Shown: piece after piece, positions 52,969-62,340 of the stretch
Layout: every line of letters starts with the position of its first letter
How positions within the stretch are numbered: position 1 is the stretch's first letter
Assembly (NCBI RefSeq): GCF_014207505.1
Contig: NZ_JACHGL010000001.1
Location: 248,001-312,000, forward strand
Direction of reading: 5' to 3'
DNA length: 64,000 nt
Source: Leuconostoc carnosum
GTDB lineage: Bacteria; Bacillota; Bacilli; Lactobacillales; Lactobacillaceae
Notes under the pieces: model-generated
Seen by the model: only the letters and a program-made list of their open reading frames with translations
Told to the model about the DNA's origin: nothing
Databases searched by the model: none
Position numbers and translations under genes: made by a program

Positions 52969-54147
52969 ATGAAATACACAACAGCAGGCGAGAGCCATGG
53001 TCCAGAAGAAATTGCGGTAATTGAGGGCATACCTGCCGGATTACATATTACACAAGAAGATGTGGATTTTGAATTAGCGCGTCGTCAACGTGGTTATGGT
53101 CGAGGTGAGCGCCAAAAAATTGAAACGGATACGGTAACATTTTTAACTGGTGTTCGTCATCAAGAAACATTGGGTTCACCGATTACGCTAAATGTGCATA
53201 ATGATGATCATAATAATTGGTCTAAAATTATGGCACCAAATGCACCAGCAACGTCAGAAAATACATTACGTAAAGTGTTACGTCCACGTCCTGGGCATGC
53301 TGATTTGGTGGGTGGTATCAAATACCGACATCATGATGATCTACGTAATGTGTTGGAAAGATCATCTGCACGTGAAACGACCATGCGTGTAGCAGTTGGT
53401 GCGGTAGCTAAAAAATTATTAGCAGAAATAGGCGTTGATGTGCATGGTTTTGTCGTCAATGTTGGCCCGGCAAAATCTAATTTAAATGAATTGACGAAAT
53501 ATAAGTCCTTACAAGAATTACGAAATGTTACTGAAGGATTTGAGACACGTGCTTTGAACCAAGAAGCTGACGATGCAATTCGCGAAGTAATTGATAAGAC
53601 GAAGCGTGATGCTAATACTGTTGGTGGTCAAGTACAAGTCATTGCAACCGGAATGCCAGTGGGAATAGGTTCTTATGTTTCTGCAGATGATAAATTAGAT
53701 GGTAAAATTGCTCGAGCAATTGTAGGCATTAATGCGTTTAAAGGTGTGCAGTTCGGCGGTGGCTTTGATAATGCTGAAAAATATGGTGATCAAGTCATGG
53801 ACGAAATTTTTTGGGACAAAGATAAGGGATTTTATCGCGGATCAGATAATTTAGGTGGCTTTGAAGGTGGAATGACAACCGGTGAAGCAATTGTTGTTCG
53901 TGGTGTTGTGAAGCCAATTCCGACATTATACCGACCTATGCAATCTGTAGACATTGACACACATGAAGATCACAAAGCGTCAATTGAACGATCGGACACA
54001 ACCGCTGTGACTGCTGCAGCAGTTATTGCAGAGGCCATGGTTGCTATCGAATTAGCAAAAGCTGTTTTAGACAAGTTTGATGCAGATAGTATTGAACGTA
54101 TGAAAGAACAAGTAGCTGTTTACCGTGCTGAAGTTAAAGCCTTTTAA
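52969..54147 (+). CDS. aroC: Chorismate synthase
   Basis: 392 residues. KYTTAGESHGPE (FMN/substrate motif; canonical GESHG), RPRPGHADLVGG, RSSARET and GGMTTGEAIVVRGVVKPIPT are all present. It converts EPSP to chorismate with reduced FMN. The ATG lies 51 bases after aroB with only a weak ribosome binding site; the spacer contains AGACAGATTTATG-like sequence. Confidence 0.95.
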   Translation: MKYTTAGESHGPEEIAVIEGIPAGLHITQEDVDFELARRQRGYGRGERQKIETDTVTFLTGVRHQETLGSPITLNVHNDDHNNWSKIMAPNAPATSENTLRKVLRPRPGHADLVGGIKYRHHDDLRNVLERSSARETTMRVAVGAVAKKLLAEIGVDVHGFVVNVGPAKSNLNELTKYKSLQELRNVTEGFETRALNQEADDAIREVIDKTKRDANTVGGQVQVIATGMPVGIGSYVSADDKLDGKIARAIVGINAFKGVQFGGGFDNAEKYGDQVMDEIFWDKDKGFYRGSDNLGGFEGGMTTGEAIVVRGVVKPIPTLYRPMQSVDIDTHEDHKASIERSDTTAVTAAAVIAEAMVAIELAKAVLDKFDADSIERMKEQVAVYRAEVKAF

Positions 54148-54164
54148 AAATGAGGAAGTCATAA

Positions 54165-55460
54165 ATGATTAAATTAGCTCATGCACCAAAAAAAGGTTTG
54201 CATGGAAAAATTAGTGTACCTGGCGACAAATCTATTTCTCATCGTGCGTTGATGTTTGGTGCTATAGCGACTGGTGTGACAGAGATTGAGAATTTTTTAA
54301 CATCTGATGATGTGTTGCACACCATGGCTATTTTTCAAGCTCTTGGTGTATCTATCGAGCAAATAGGTACACATGTGCGTGTGGTTGGTAAAGGTATTAC
54401 AAACTTTACAGCGCCTAAAACAGCACTTGATATGGGAAACTCAGGAACATCAACGCGTCTACTTATGGGTCTGCTAAGTCGTCAGCCATTTGATATGTCT
54501 ATTATTGGTGATAGTTCATTAAGTAAGCGACCAATGCGCCGCGTTTTGACACCATTAGAACAGATGGGCGCAAAAATTAATTTATCCACTGAGGGGACCT
54601 TGCCAGGGGTTATTCAAGCAAATAATCAGTTAAACGGTATGGTATATGAAATGCCCGTGGCATCAGCGCAAGTGAAAAGCGCGATATTATTAGCGGGGAT
54701 GCAGGCTGAAGGTGAAACAACGATTATTGAAAAATTACCTTCTCGTGATCATACAGAACGTATGTTACAACAGTTTGGTGGTAAAATTTCAACTAAAAAT
54801 GGTATGATTACTATTTCGAAACAAGGTGTTCTAAAAGGGCAGCATGTTTTGGTGCCGTCTGATATTTCAAGTGCAGCTTTCTTCATCGTTGCGGGATTAA
54901 TCACACCCAACTCAGAAATCACGATTGAAAAAGTTGGTATTAATCCGACGAGAGACGGTGTATTAAAGCTCTTAAAACGTATGGGAGCCGAAATAGCGAT
55001 TGCTAAGATACCAACTAGTGGGGAGCCACTTGCTGATATTACAGTTCGTACGCAAGCGCTGCATGGTATTCATATCACGGCAGCAGATATTCCTAGTGCA
55101 GTTGATGAATTACCAATTATTGCTTTAGCTGCTACACAAGCTGTAGGTGATACAATAATTACTGGTGCGGAAGAGTTGCGTGTTAAAGAAACTGACCGTA
55201 TAGCAACTGTTGTGTCTGAATTGTCAAAACTTGGCGCTAGTATTGAAGCTCGCCCCGATGGCATGATTATTCACGGTCAGACACCGTTGGCTACAAGCCA
55301 AGATTCAACAGTATTAGAATCTTTTGGTGACCACCGTATAGCTATGATGAATGCAGTCGCAGCTTTAATTACCAAAGGAGATGTGACGTTAGTGGGTGAA
55401 GAGGCGATGCGTGTCTCTTACCCTAAATTTTTATCAGATTTAGCAAAGGTGATGCAATGA
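54165..55460 (+). CDS. aroA: 3-Phosphoshikimate 1-carboxyvinyltransferase (EPSP synthase)
   Basis: 431 residues. GDKSISHRALMFGAIA, LDMGNSGTSTRLLMGLL, SKRPMRRVL, LPSRDHTERML, VDELPIIALAA and ETDRI (in RVKETDRIATV) are present. The GDKSISHRA segment and QSLNRP-independent layout fit the class II type common in Gram-positive bacteria. It joins PEP to shikimate-3-phosphate. Overlaps tyrA by ATGA. Confidence 0.94.
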   Translation: MIKLAHAPKKGLHGKISVPGDKSISHRALMFGAIATGVTEIENFLTSDDVLHTMAIFQALGVSIEQIGTHVRVVGKGITNFTAPKTALDMGNSGTSTRLLMGLLSRQPFDMSIIGDSSLSKRPMRRVLTPLEQMGAKINLSTEGTLPGVIQANNQLNGMVYEMPVASAQVKSAILLAGMQAEGETTIIEKLPSRDHTERMLQQFGGKISTKNGMITISKQGVLKGQHVLVPSDISSAAFFIVAGLITPNSEITIEKVGINPTRDGVLKLLKRMGAEIAIAKIPTSGEPLADITVRTQALHGIHITAADIPSAVDELPIIALAATQAVGDTIITGAEELRVKETDRIATVVSELSKLGASIEARPDGMIIHGQTPLATSQDSTVLESFGDHRIAMMNAVAALITKGDVTLVGEEAMRVSYPKFLSDLAKVMQ

Positions 55461-56317
55461 ACATCGTTATTCAAGGATTAGGCGAGATGGGTGCTTCGTT
55501 AGCGTTGATTTTGAATCAAGTAGCAGATAATCATGTTATTGGTATTGATATCAACCAAAATACGTTGGATTATGCTATAAAACATCAGATTATTTCTGAA
55601 AGCGGGAGTGATTTAATAATGGTCGCTGACCGTGCAGACGTTATTATTTTGGCGACACCAATTAATGGTATCAAGGAAAGCCTAAAGCAACTATCAGGAA
55701 TAACGCTTAAGCCACAGGTGATTGTTACAGATGCTGGGTCAACCAAAAATGAAATTTTACAGGTTGCGAATAAAGTCTTAGTTAACACAGCTTTTATTGG
55801 TGGGCATGCAATGGCTGGAACGCATAAAAGTGGTGTTGCGGAAGCCAATAAGAATTTATACCAACAAGTACCATATTTTTTAATACCAAATCAAGAGGGC
55901 AAAGCCTATGTTGAGCGGTTGAAAAATATTTTAAAGCCACTTGCCGCGGATTTTACAACAATTGACGTTGAAGCGCATGATCATTTAATGGCTATGATTA
56001 GTGATGTACCACATATCGCTGCGTTTGCTTTAATGAATACAGCAGTTAAACAATTAGGATCTTCTGATCATTTTGGCCGTTATGTTGCGGGAGGTTTTAC
56101 AGATACGACGAGAATAGCGGCTAGTGATGCTAAATTGTGGACTGATATTTTGTTGAGCAATCGTGAGAGTGTGTTAGAAAATAATCAAGCTCTAATTGAT
56201 GAGCTACAAGAAATTAATCAAACTATTGCTGATAATGATGCCAATAAACTGCAAGAGATGATTCAAACAGCACACGATGCACGACAAAATTTATTAAGTA
56301 GGAAACAGCATGAGTAA
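55457..56317 (+). CDS. tyrA: Prephenate dehydrogenase
   Basis: 286 residues. Rossmann NAD site IQGLGEMGASLALIL, DAGSTKNEI, GGHAMAGTHKSG (substrate/catalytic His region) and HDHLMAMISDVPHIAAFAL. It oxidises prephenate to 4-hydroxyphenylpyruvate, the tyrosine branch. No ACT domain follows, so end-product inhibition at this enzyme is not evident. Overlaps both neighbours (aroA ATGA; 8 bases with aroK). Confidence 0.92.
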   Translation: MNIVIQGLGEMGASLALILNQVADNHVIGIDINQNTLDYAIKHQIISESGSDLIMVADRADVIILATPINGIKESLKQLSGITLKPQVIVTDAGSTKNEILQVANKVLVNTAFIGGHAMAGTHKSGVAEANKNLYQQVPYFLIPNQEGKAYVERLKNILKPLAADFTTIDVEAHDHLMAMISDVPHIAAFALMNTAVKQLGSSDHFGRYVAGGFTDTTRIAASDAKLWTDILLSNRESVLENNQALIDELQEINQTIADNDANKLQEMIQTAHDARQNLLSRKQHE

Positions 56318-57110
56318 AGAACCTGATACATTAATGTTAGTCGGCTTCATGGGAGCTGGTAAAACAACAGTAGGTAAAGAAATTGCACGGCAACATCATT
56401 CAAAATTCATTGACATAGACTCAGAAATTGAGCGTGAAGCAGGGATGTCGATTCGAGCGATATTCCAAGAATATGGTGAGTCGGGTTTTCGTGATCTTGA
56501 AACAAAAGTGTTAGCTAATGTCCAAACTTTTGATGGTATTGTGGCCACTGGTGGCGGTGTAGTGGAACGTGAAGATAATATGGCCATTTTGCACGAATCT
56601 CCCGCAACTGTTATCTATTTACATGGTAATTTAGAAAGTACGATTGGTCGTTTACTTATTGAAGGCCAACGGCCTTTGCTGGAAGAAAAATCCGCGGCGG
56701 AATTTTTTAGATTATGGGCACAGCGCGATCCAAAGTATCAATCGGTGGCCAATTTTATGGTTGAAACGATTGGTAAAACACCGGAACGTATTGCTGCTGA
56801 GATTGTGGCATTGTTTAGTTCAAACGAGGATGAGTTAGCATTATTGCAATTACGTTCAGAAATTGATGCTTTTGATCGTCAAATTTTTGGTGTCATTGAA
56901 AACCGGATGCAAACAGTTGAAGCAGTGGCAAAATATAAAGAGAAGTTTGGTATGCCAACTGTGCAACAGGGTCGCATGACTAAAATGCGAGAATTGCTAA
57001 AATATGATTTTGAGAATTCTGAAGACGTTACTGATGACATGATTGATAAAATTATGGCAATACTTACAGATGCGGCAATTAATAAAGAGAACAAACAGTT
57101 AAAACGATGA
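56310..57110 (+). CDS. aroK: Shikimate kinase fused to an AroQ-type chorismate mutase domain
   Basis: 266 residues, about 90 longer than a shikimate kinase. Residues 1-170 are the kinase: Walker A GFMGAGKTTVGK, shikimate-binding DIDSEIE and GFRDLET, Gly-Gly-Gly in ATGGGVVER, lid RPLL. Residues about 173-260 look like an AroQ chorismate mutase: LRSEIDAFDRQI, ENRMQTVEAVAKYKEKFG, then PTVQQGRMTKMRELL. The Arg, Arg and Lys of the family are present, but the Arg-Glu pair of E. coli (RE in DRER) reads RM. Chorismate mutase is otherwise missing from this operon, which needs it between aroC and tyrA. The fusion is an inference from motifs. Confidence 0.83.
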   Translation: MSKEPDTLMLVGFMGAGKTTVGKEIARQHHSKFIDIDSEIEREAGMSIRAIFQEYGESGFRDLETKVLANVQTFDGIVATGGGVVEREDNMAILHESPATVIYLHGNLESTIGRLLIEGQRPLLEEKSAAEFFRLWAQRDPKYQSVANFMVETIGKTPERIAAEIVALFSSNEDELALLQLRSEIDAFDRQIFGVIENRMQTVEAVAKYKEKFGMPTVQQGRMTKMRELLKYDFENSEDVTDDMIDKIMAILTDAAINKENKQLKR

Positions 57111-57661
57111 AACTACATACATTAGGGCCTGTCGGCACAGATTCAGAACGAGCAGCTCAGCATTACATGTCAACTCAAAAATTGATTTTACATCAAAGTT
57201 TTGAAGAAATATTGACGCATTTAGACGATTATCGCGGGGACCAAGTTTTGATGCCCGTTGCTTTTAGATCTAATATTTCGCCTGAATTAAATTGGGCAGA
57301 TATTAATTATTTAGAGTGGGCTAAATTAGATATTGTGACAACTTTTGTCTTACCATTGATGCCATTGATCTTGATAGAAAATGAGACATATCAGCGTAAT
57401 ATTGCAGTGATACACGCAGCCACAGAAGGTCTAATGAAGCGTTACCTGCGCGCTAATGACTTGGATAATGCTTGGGGACCATCCGTTATTTTTGTGCCTA
57501 GTAAGCCTGTTGCCATGGCTGACTTTATTCACGATCAAAATCGGTTTACTATTATATCCGAAGATCAATTTTTAAAAACTACAGAAAGCAAAGATCCAAA
57601 ATATCAGGTACAACAACAGTTGAAGCCACAAATGATATGGGTCGTTTATCAAATAAAATGA
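57107..57661 (+). CDS. Prephenate dehydratase-like protein lacking the catalytic TRF motif and ACT domain
   Basis: 184 residues. The start LHTLGPVGTDSERAAQHY, then SFEEIL, MPVAFRSNIS, FVLPLMPLILI and SKPVAMADFI follow the order of prephenate dehydratase, and the position (after aroK) is where pheA stands in other lactic bacteria. But the chain ends where the dehydratase domain ends: the C-terminal ACT domain is missing, and the Thr-Arg-Phe catalytic motif position reads KPQMIWVVY. It may be inactive, have a different acid-base residue, or be a non-catalytic partner. Its ATG overlaps the aroK stop and its TGA overlaps the aroD ATG, so it is still maintained as a coupled gene. Confidence 0.65.
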   Translation: MKLHTLGPVGTDSERAAQHYMSTQKLILHQSFEEILTHLDDYRGDQVLMPVAFRSNISPELNWADINYLEWAKLDIVTTFVLPLMPLILIENETYQRNIAVIHAATEGLMKRYLRANDLDNAWGPSVIFVPSKPVAMADFIHDQNRFTIISEDQFLKTTESKDPKYQVQQQLKPQMIWVVYQIK

Positions 57662-58542
57662 CATTACGTGAATTATTTAAATTACCAAAAAGTATTAATG
57701 AGAAGCCACTAATTGCAGTGCCGCTTACTTTGGGACCAAATGACAAATTAACCCCCTTTGCCAAAAAATTACAAGAGCAAAACCCAGACATTGTCGAGTG
57801 GCGGGCTGATTATATTGCTGATGACTTTAGTCAAGCAGTGATGTGGCAACAAGTCAAGGCTGGGGCACAAGCAGAATTGGCGCAAAAAGATGTTTCAGCC
57901 ATGACAGAGGCTAAAATGCTATCCGAGATGGATAACGCACGTCAAGAATTTGATGCGAATTGGCCAGTCATGAATATGCAAATTATTAAAGAATTAACGG
58001 CATCGGTTTTTAACACAATTGGTAGTTTTCCAATTATTTTAACCTATCGTACGCAAGCACAAGGTGGTCAAGGGGAAATGACGCCAGTGGAATATGCGAC
58101 TTTTATTGTAGCAGCATTACGATCAGGGTTTCATTTTACAGCAGTAGATGTTGAATATACCTTGGACTCTGAGTTACGTGACAAAGTGATTGATGTCGCA
58201 CACGAGTTAGGTATACCAGTCATCATATCGTATCATGATTTTAATCAAACACCTGATGTTAGCGCGTTAATTGCAGATATATCAAAAATGCCTGCTGATG
58301 TGGTTAAAATAGCTGTGATGCCAAACAAGGAACAAGATGTAACAGACTTGCTTCAGGCTACACAGGCAGCCACTATTCAGCAACCACTTATTACAATGAG
58401 TATGGGTGCTATTGGACAACGTTCACGCGTTGAAGGGTACAAATTTGGCTCAGAACTGACATTTGCTACTTTAGATGGATTGCCGGTTAGTGCACCAGGT
58501 CAGGTAACAATTAGTGAGTTACTAGCTACTTGGACAAAATAA
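57658..58542 (+). CDS. aroD: 3-Dehydroquinate dehydratase, type I, with an insertion
   Basis: 294 residues against about 250 for the family. Catalytic residues are intact: Glu-Trp-Arg in VEWRADY, general base His in ISYHDFN, Schiff-base Lys in DVVKIAVMP, and SMGAIGQRSR. Between VEWRADY and PIILTYR there are about 72 residues where roughly 35 are usual; the extra stretch (WQQVKAGAQAELAQKDVSAM and following) is helical and charged. The ATG at 57658 overlaps the previous TGA (ATGA); an ATG at 57637 would add seven residues. Last gene of the operon before a terminator. Confidence 0.9.
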   Translation: MTLRELFKLPKSINEKPLIAVPLTLGPNDKLTPFAKKLQEQNPDIVEWRADYIADDFSQAVMWQQVKAGAQAELAQKDVSAMTEAKMLSEMDNARQEFDANWPVMNMQIIKELTASVFNTIGSFPIILTYRTQAQGGQGEMTPVEYATFIVAALRSGFHFTAVDVEYTLDSELRDKVIDVAHELGIPVIISYHDFNQTPDVSALIADISKMPADVVKIAVMPNKEQDVTDLLQATQAATIQQPLITMSMGAIGQRSRVEGYKFGSELTFATLDGLPVSAPGQVTISELLATWTK

Positions 58543-58571
58543 AAAAGGCGCAGAATATTTCGCGCCTTTTT
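58542..58571. terminator. Bidirectional terminator after aroD
   Basis: AAAAAGGCGC and GCGCCTTTTT around a 10-base loop. It also ends the convergent DUF2929 gene. Confidence 0.9.
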
Positions 58572-58572
58572 A

Positions 58573-58773
58573 TTATGATTCTGTGGCAGTTACTTCTTTA
58601 GGTGATGCTGAACCGGAAAGTGCTGGAATTGCATAAACAGCAATTTCACCAACAACAATCGCAATAATAGCTACTGTGGTATAAGAATAACCACCATTTG
58701 TGAGCTGTGATACAATGTAACCCAAAATTTCACCAAAGATTGCTGACCAAACAGCAACAGTAATATATTTCAT
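58573..58773 (-). CDS. DUF2929-family small membrane protein
   Basis: 66 residues with two transmembrane helices (about 3-24 and 33-52; YITVAVWSAIFGEILGYIVS and TTVAIIAIVVGEIAVYAI) and a short Ser/Glu tail. Matches the DUF2929 (YjzD-like) family of unknown function. AGAGGTG is 6 bases before the ATG on the minus strand. Divergent from dnaE, a conserved neighbour in lactic bacteria. Confidence 0.83.
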   Translation of the reverse strand: MKYITVAVWSAIFGEILGYIVSQLTNGGYSYTTVAIIAIVVGEIAVYAIPALSGSASPKEVTATES

Positions 58774-58897
58774 AATTGCACCTCTTTACAAAACTATCAT
58801 ACGCTTTTCAAAAAAAATCGCAACCCTTTTAAGGCTTTTCATGTATAATAAAAGGGAACAAATTTTCGCGTTATATTGTGAAAACAGTGGAGATAAT

Positions 58898-61800
58898 ATG
58901 TACGCACCGTTACAAATTTTCAGTAGTTATAGTTTACTTAAAAATCCAAACACAATTGAACAAATCATTCAAACTGTAAAAGCACGAGGCTATCATGCTG
59001 TTACTTTGGCAGATATCAATGTGATGTATGGTGCTGTTGAGTTTTATCGCATCGCCAAAAAGTATGATATCAAGCCTTTATTTGGTTTGACATTACAAAT
59101 TTATGGACTAGTCAACACCGCAACGTTATTTCCAGTTGTGCTCATTGCAGAGAATCAAGTAGGTTATCAGAATTTGATGTGGTTATCTTCTGCTAAAATG
59201 ACGGCCAAAGCAGAAGATATGACATTTGCTATGATTGTCGACCATTTAGCAGGTATTAACGTCATTTTACCTGAGGATAGTGAATTAACACAACTTATTG
59301 CCTCAGCTTATGACGATACATCAACCTATTGGCAAGAATTAGTGTCACAAATTAATTCAAAATCATTATATATAGGCATCAATCCTGCCTTAGCACCTCA
59401 AATCAAAGCACGTTTGGCAGCATTTGGCGAAGATAATCAGGCAAAATTAATTGCCTTAGATAATATTAACTATCTTAACCCAGAAGATGCTTTTACGACA
59501 CAAGTTTTAAAAGCAATTGATGTTAACGTTAAATTAGAAGATATTAGAACACTTTCTCAAAAATTAGGCACACATGTTTTAAATGATTTTGACACCGTAA
59601 GAACGGCTTATTTAGCATCTGATGTGTTAAAAGCAGCTTACTTGAATAATGAGTTATTAGTTAGTAAGAGTGAAGTCACGATGTCATTTCAGCAAACTGC
59701 GGCTTTACCAACTTTCAAGTTGCCCGATGATGCGCATTCATCACGAGAATATTTATATGAACTTGCAAAAAAAGGTCTTCAAGAACGTTTAAATGACCAA
59801 AGCACGGCGAAAAATCATCAAATTTATGACGATCGCTTACAGTATGAGTTAGAAGTCATTGATGATTTAGGTTTTAACGATTATTTTTTGATAGTATGGG
59901 ATATTGTAAATTTTGCTCATCAGCATAACATTCAAATGGGGGCAGGTCGAGGGTCTGCAGCTGGTTCATTAGTTGCCTATGTTTTGAAAATAACGGATGT
60001 AGATCCATTAGAATTTGGTTTGTTGTTTGAACGTTTTTTAAATCCAGAACGTGGGCAAATGCCAGATATTGATATTGATTGGCCAGATAATAAACGTGAA
60101 GATATACTTGTATATTTACATGATAAATATGGTCAACGAAATTTTGCACAAATTATTACATTTGGTACGCTAGCTGCAAAACAGGCATTACGTGATACAG
60201 CGCGTGTATTTGGTTTATCACAACAAATGATGAGTCGCATTAGTAATACGGTGCCACAAGGGAAGCAAGGACGTCGAGTTTTTATTGCAGATGCCTTAAA
60301 ACAATCAACACGCTTACAAGATATACTAGCTGAAATTGACAATGGTGAGCTGTTATTGAAAGTTGCGCAACAAATCGAAGGATTACCCCGTAATTATTCG
60401 ACACATGCTGCTGGAGTCGTATTAAGCCAAGATGCACTAGTTAAAACGTTACCGGTGCAAACAGGTACGGATGAGCGTTTACTAACACAGTTTGAAAAAG
60501 ATCCAGTTGAAGCCTTGGGGTTGTTGAAAATTGATGTTTTGGGTTTGTCTAATTTAACTATTTTGGCACAAACACTGTATTATGCTAGAGATATGTTGCC
60601 AGAACATTTTAATATTAGTAAAATCTCAGTCAACGATTCAGAAACGTTGCAATTATATGCTAAAGGAGATACCAACGGTATTTTTCAATTCGAGTCTGCT
60701 GGTATTAAAAATGTATTGCGACAATTAAAACCATCGACGTTTGAACATATTGTTGCGGTTAATGCCTTATATCGACCAGGTCCCAGTCAAAATATTGAAA
60801 CATTTGTGAAACGGCGTCATGGCCGTGAAACGGCGACTATTCCAGATCCAAATTTGAAGACAATTCTAGCACCAACATTTGGCATTATTATCTATCAAGA
60901 GCAGGTTATGCTAGTGGCTGAAGCCTATGCCGGCTTTAGCCTTGGTGAAGCGGACAATTTACGGGTGGCAATGTCTAAAAAAAAGCTAGATAAGATGGCA
61001 GCAATGCATGAACAGTTTGTAACTGGTGCCGTCCAATTAGGCCATGATGCGCAACAAGCTGAGCAGATATTTAACTATATTGATGAATTTGCAAATTATG
61101 GATTTAATCGGTCTCATGCTGTTGCTTATACGAAGTTATCTTTTGAATTGGCATACATGAAAGCCCATTATCCATTGGCATTCTATAATGCGTTACTAAA
61201 TGCGAATATTGGGTCATCTGAAAAAATCAGATTATATGTTACTGAAGCTAGAACACGACAAATTGAAATAAAAGCACCTCATATTAACCAATCTCACCGG
61301 TTTTGGTCTGAAAATATGCAAGCTTTGTGTATGGGATTGAATAATATTAAAGGTGTCCGAAGTGATTTTGTTACAGCTTTATTAGAAGAACGTCGCAATA
61401 ATGGGCCATTTAAATCAATTCAGTCGTTTATTTATCGTTTGCCGGAAAAGTTCCGAAAAAGGGAAGTATTGTCGCAATTAGTTTATGCTGGCGCATTGGA
61501 TCAGTTTGGCTATAACCGTCAAGAGTTATCGACTGCCCTTGACGACTTAATTGAAGCAGCAAGTTTTGGTGATTTAATTCTTAATGAGACGAAGATTAAA
61601 AAAGTCGAAGATATGCCTAGTACTGAAAAATTAACCTTTGAAAAAGAAGCTATTGGCGTTAATTTATCAGGACATCCATTAGATGTTTATGAATCAATGA
61701 TTGCTAGTGAGCATCTGCAGCATATTGCTGATTTGACAAAAAAAGATCAAAAAGCGACGTTTGTTGGCATTATTGATAATATTCGGCAAACACGCACAAA

Positions 61801-62245
61801 AAAAGGTGATTTAATGGCTTTCGTTTCATTCTCAGATTTGACTGATACCATTAACGTGACAGTTTTTAGTCGGTTACTGACAAAAGTCAGTGATATTTTA
61901 AAAATTGGAACAATCGTTCAAGTTACTGGTAAGGTCGATAGTTATAATGACCGTTTATCAGTAGTTGCCAATCAAATTAATCCAGTGCAACAACCAGCAC
62001 AAGTAGCACCTGGGACTTGGTTTTTACAATTTGATCAAACTCACGATACACCCCAAAACCGCCAAAAAGTAATTGATGTTTTAAAAAAATATCATGGAAC
62101 TAATCCAGTGGTGATTCATTGGCAAAATACCGAAAAAACTCAGCAACTTGATGAAACATTTTGGTTGGGTGATGAAACCGCTATCATACTTGAATTGGCG
62201 CCATTATTAGGTTATGATAATGTTATTTTTAGAAGAAGTCATTGA
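58898..62245 (+). CDS. dnaE: DNA polymerase III alpha subunit DnaE
   Basis: 1115 residues. Order: PHP domain (about 1-200) in which the usual HLH metal motif reads LQIFSSYS, so the domain is probably inactive as in other lactobacilli; polymerase palm with GAGRGSAAGSLVAY and the catalytic aspartates in MPDIDIDWPD; fingers; helix-hairpin-helix; OB-fold (about 975-1050, ATFVGIIDNIRQTRTKKGDLMAFV). It is the Firmicute DnaE that extends primers alongside PolC. GTGGAG supports ATG 58898; the frame from 58841 begins inside the likely -10 TATAAT (58844-58849). Confidence 0.94.
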   Translation: MYAPLQIFSSYSLLKNPNTIEQIIQTVKARGYHAVTLADINVMYGAVEFYRIAKKYDIKPLFGLTLQIYGLVNTATLFPVVLIAENQVGYQNLMWLSSAKMTAKAEDMTFAMIVDHLAGINVILPEDSELTQLIASAYDDTSTYWQELVSQINSKSLYIGINPALAPQIKARLAAFGEDNQAKLIALDNINYLNPEDAFTTQVLKAIDVNVKLEDIRTLSQKLGTHVLNDFDTVRTAYLASDVLKAAYLNNELLVSKSEVTMSFQQTAALPTFKLPDDAHSSREYLYELAKKGLQERLNDQSTAKNHQIYDDRLQYELEVIDDLGFNDYFLIVWDIVNFAHQHNIQMGAGRGSAAGSLVAYVLKITDVDPLEFGLLFERFLNPERGQMPDIDIDWPDNKREDILVYLHDKYGQRNFAQIITFGTLAAKQALRDTARVFGLSQQMMSRISNTVPQGKQGRRVFIADALKQSTRLQDILAEIDNGELLLKVAQQIEGLPRNYSTHAAGVVLSQDALVKTLPVQTGTDERLLTQFEKDPVEALGLLKIDVLGLSNLTILAQTLYYARDMLPEHFNISKISVNDSETLQLYAKGDTNGIFQFESAGIKNVLRQLKPSTFEHIVAVNALYRPGPSQNIETFVKRRHGRETATIPDPNLKTILAPTFGIIIYQEQVMLVAEAYAGFSLGEADNLRVAMSKKKLDKMAAMHEQFVTGAVQLGHDAQQAEQIFNYIDEFANYGFNRSHAVAYTKLSFELAYMKAHYPLAFYNALLNANIGSSEKIRLYVTEARTRQIEIKAPHINQSHRFWSENMQALCMGLNNIKGVRSDFVTALLEERRNNGPFKSIQSFIYRLPEKFRKREVLSQLVYAGALDQFGYNRQELSTALDDLIEAASFGDLILNETKIKKVEDMPSTEKLTFEKEAIGVNLSGHPLDVYESMIASEHLQHIADLTKKDQKATFVGIIDNIRQTRTKKGDLMAFVSFSDLTDTINVTVFSRLLTKVSDILKIGTIVQVTGKVDSYNDRLSVVANQINPVQQPAQVAPGTWFLQFDQTHDTPQNRQKVIDVLKKYHGTNPVVIHWQNTEKTQQLDETFWLGDETAIILELAPLLGYDNVIFRRSH

Positions 62246-62340
62246 TAATTTGCCTTGTATAAATGGCGAAGAATGTATAAAATAGACTTTGGGTAAAGTT
62301 GCACAAGCAACAACCAAGACAACTAAGGAGTTATTTAACC

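Noticed and set aside
58841-58897. ATG start extending DnaE by 19 residues
   Set aside because: It coincides with the probable -10 box and DnaE homologues begin at the second Met, which has a ribosome binding site.
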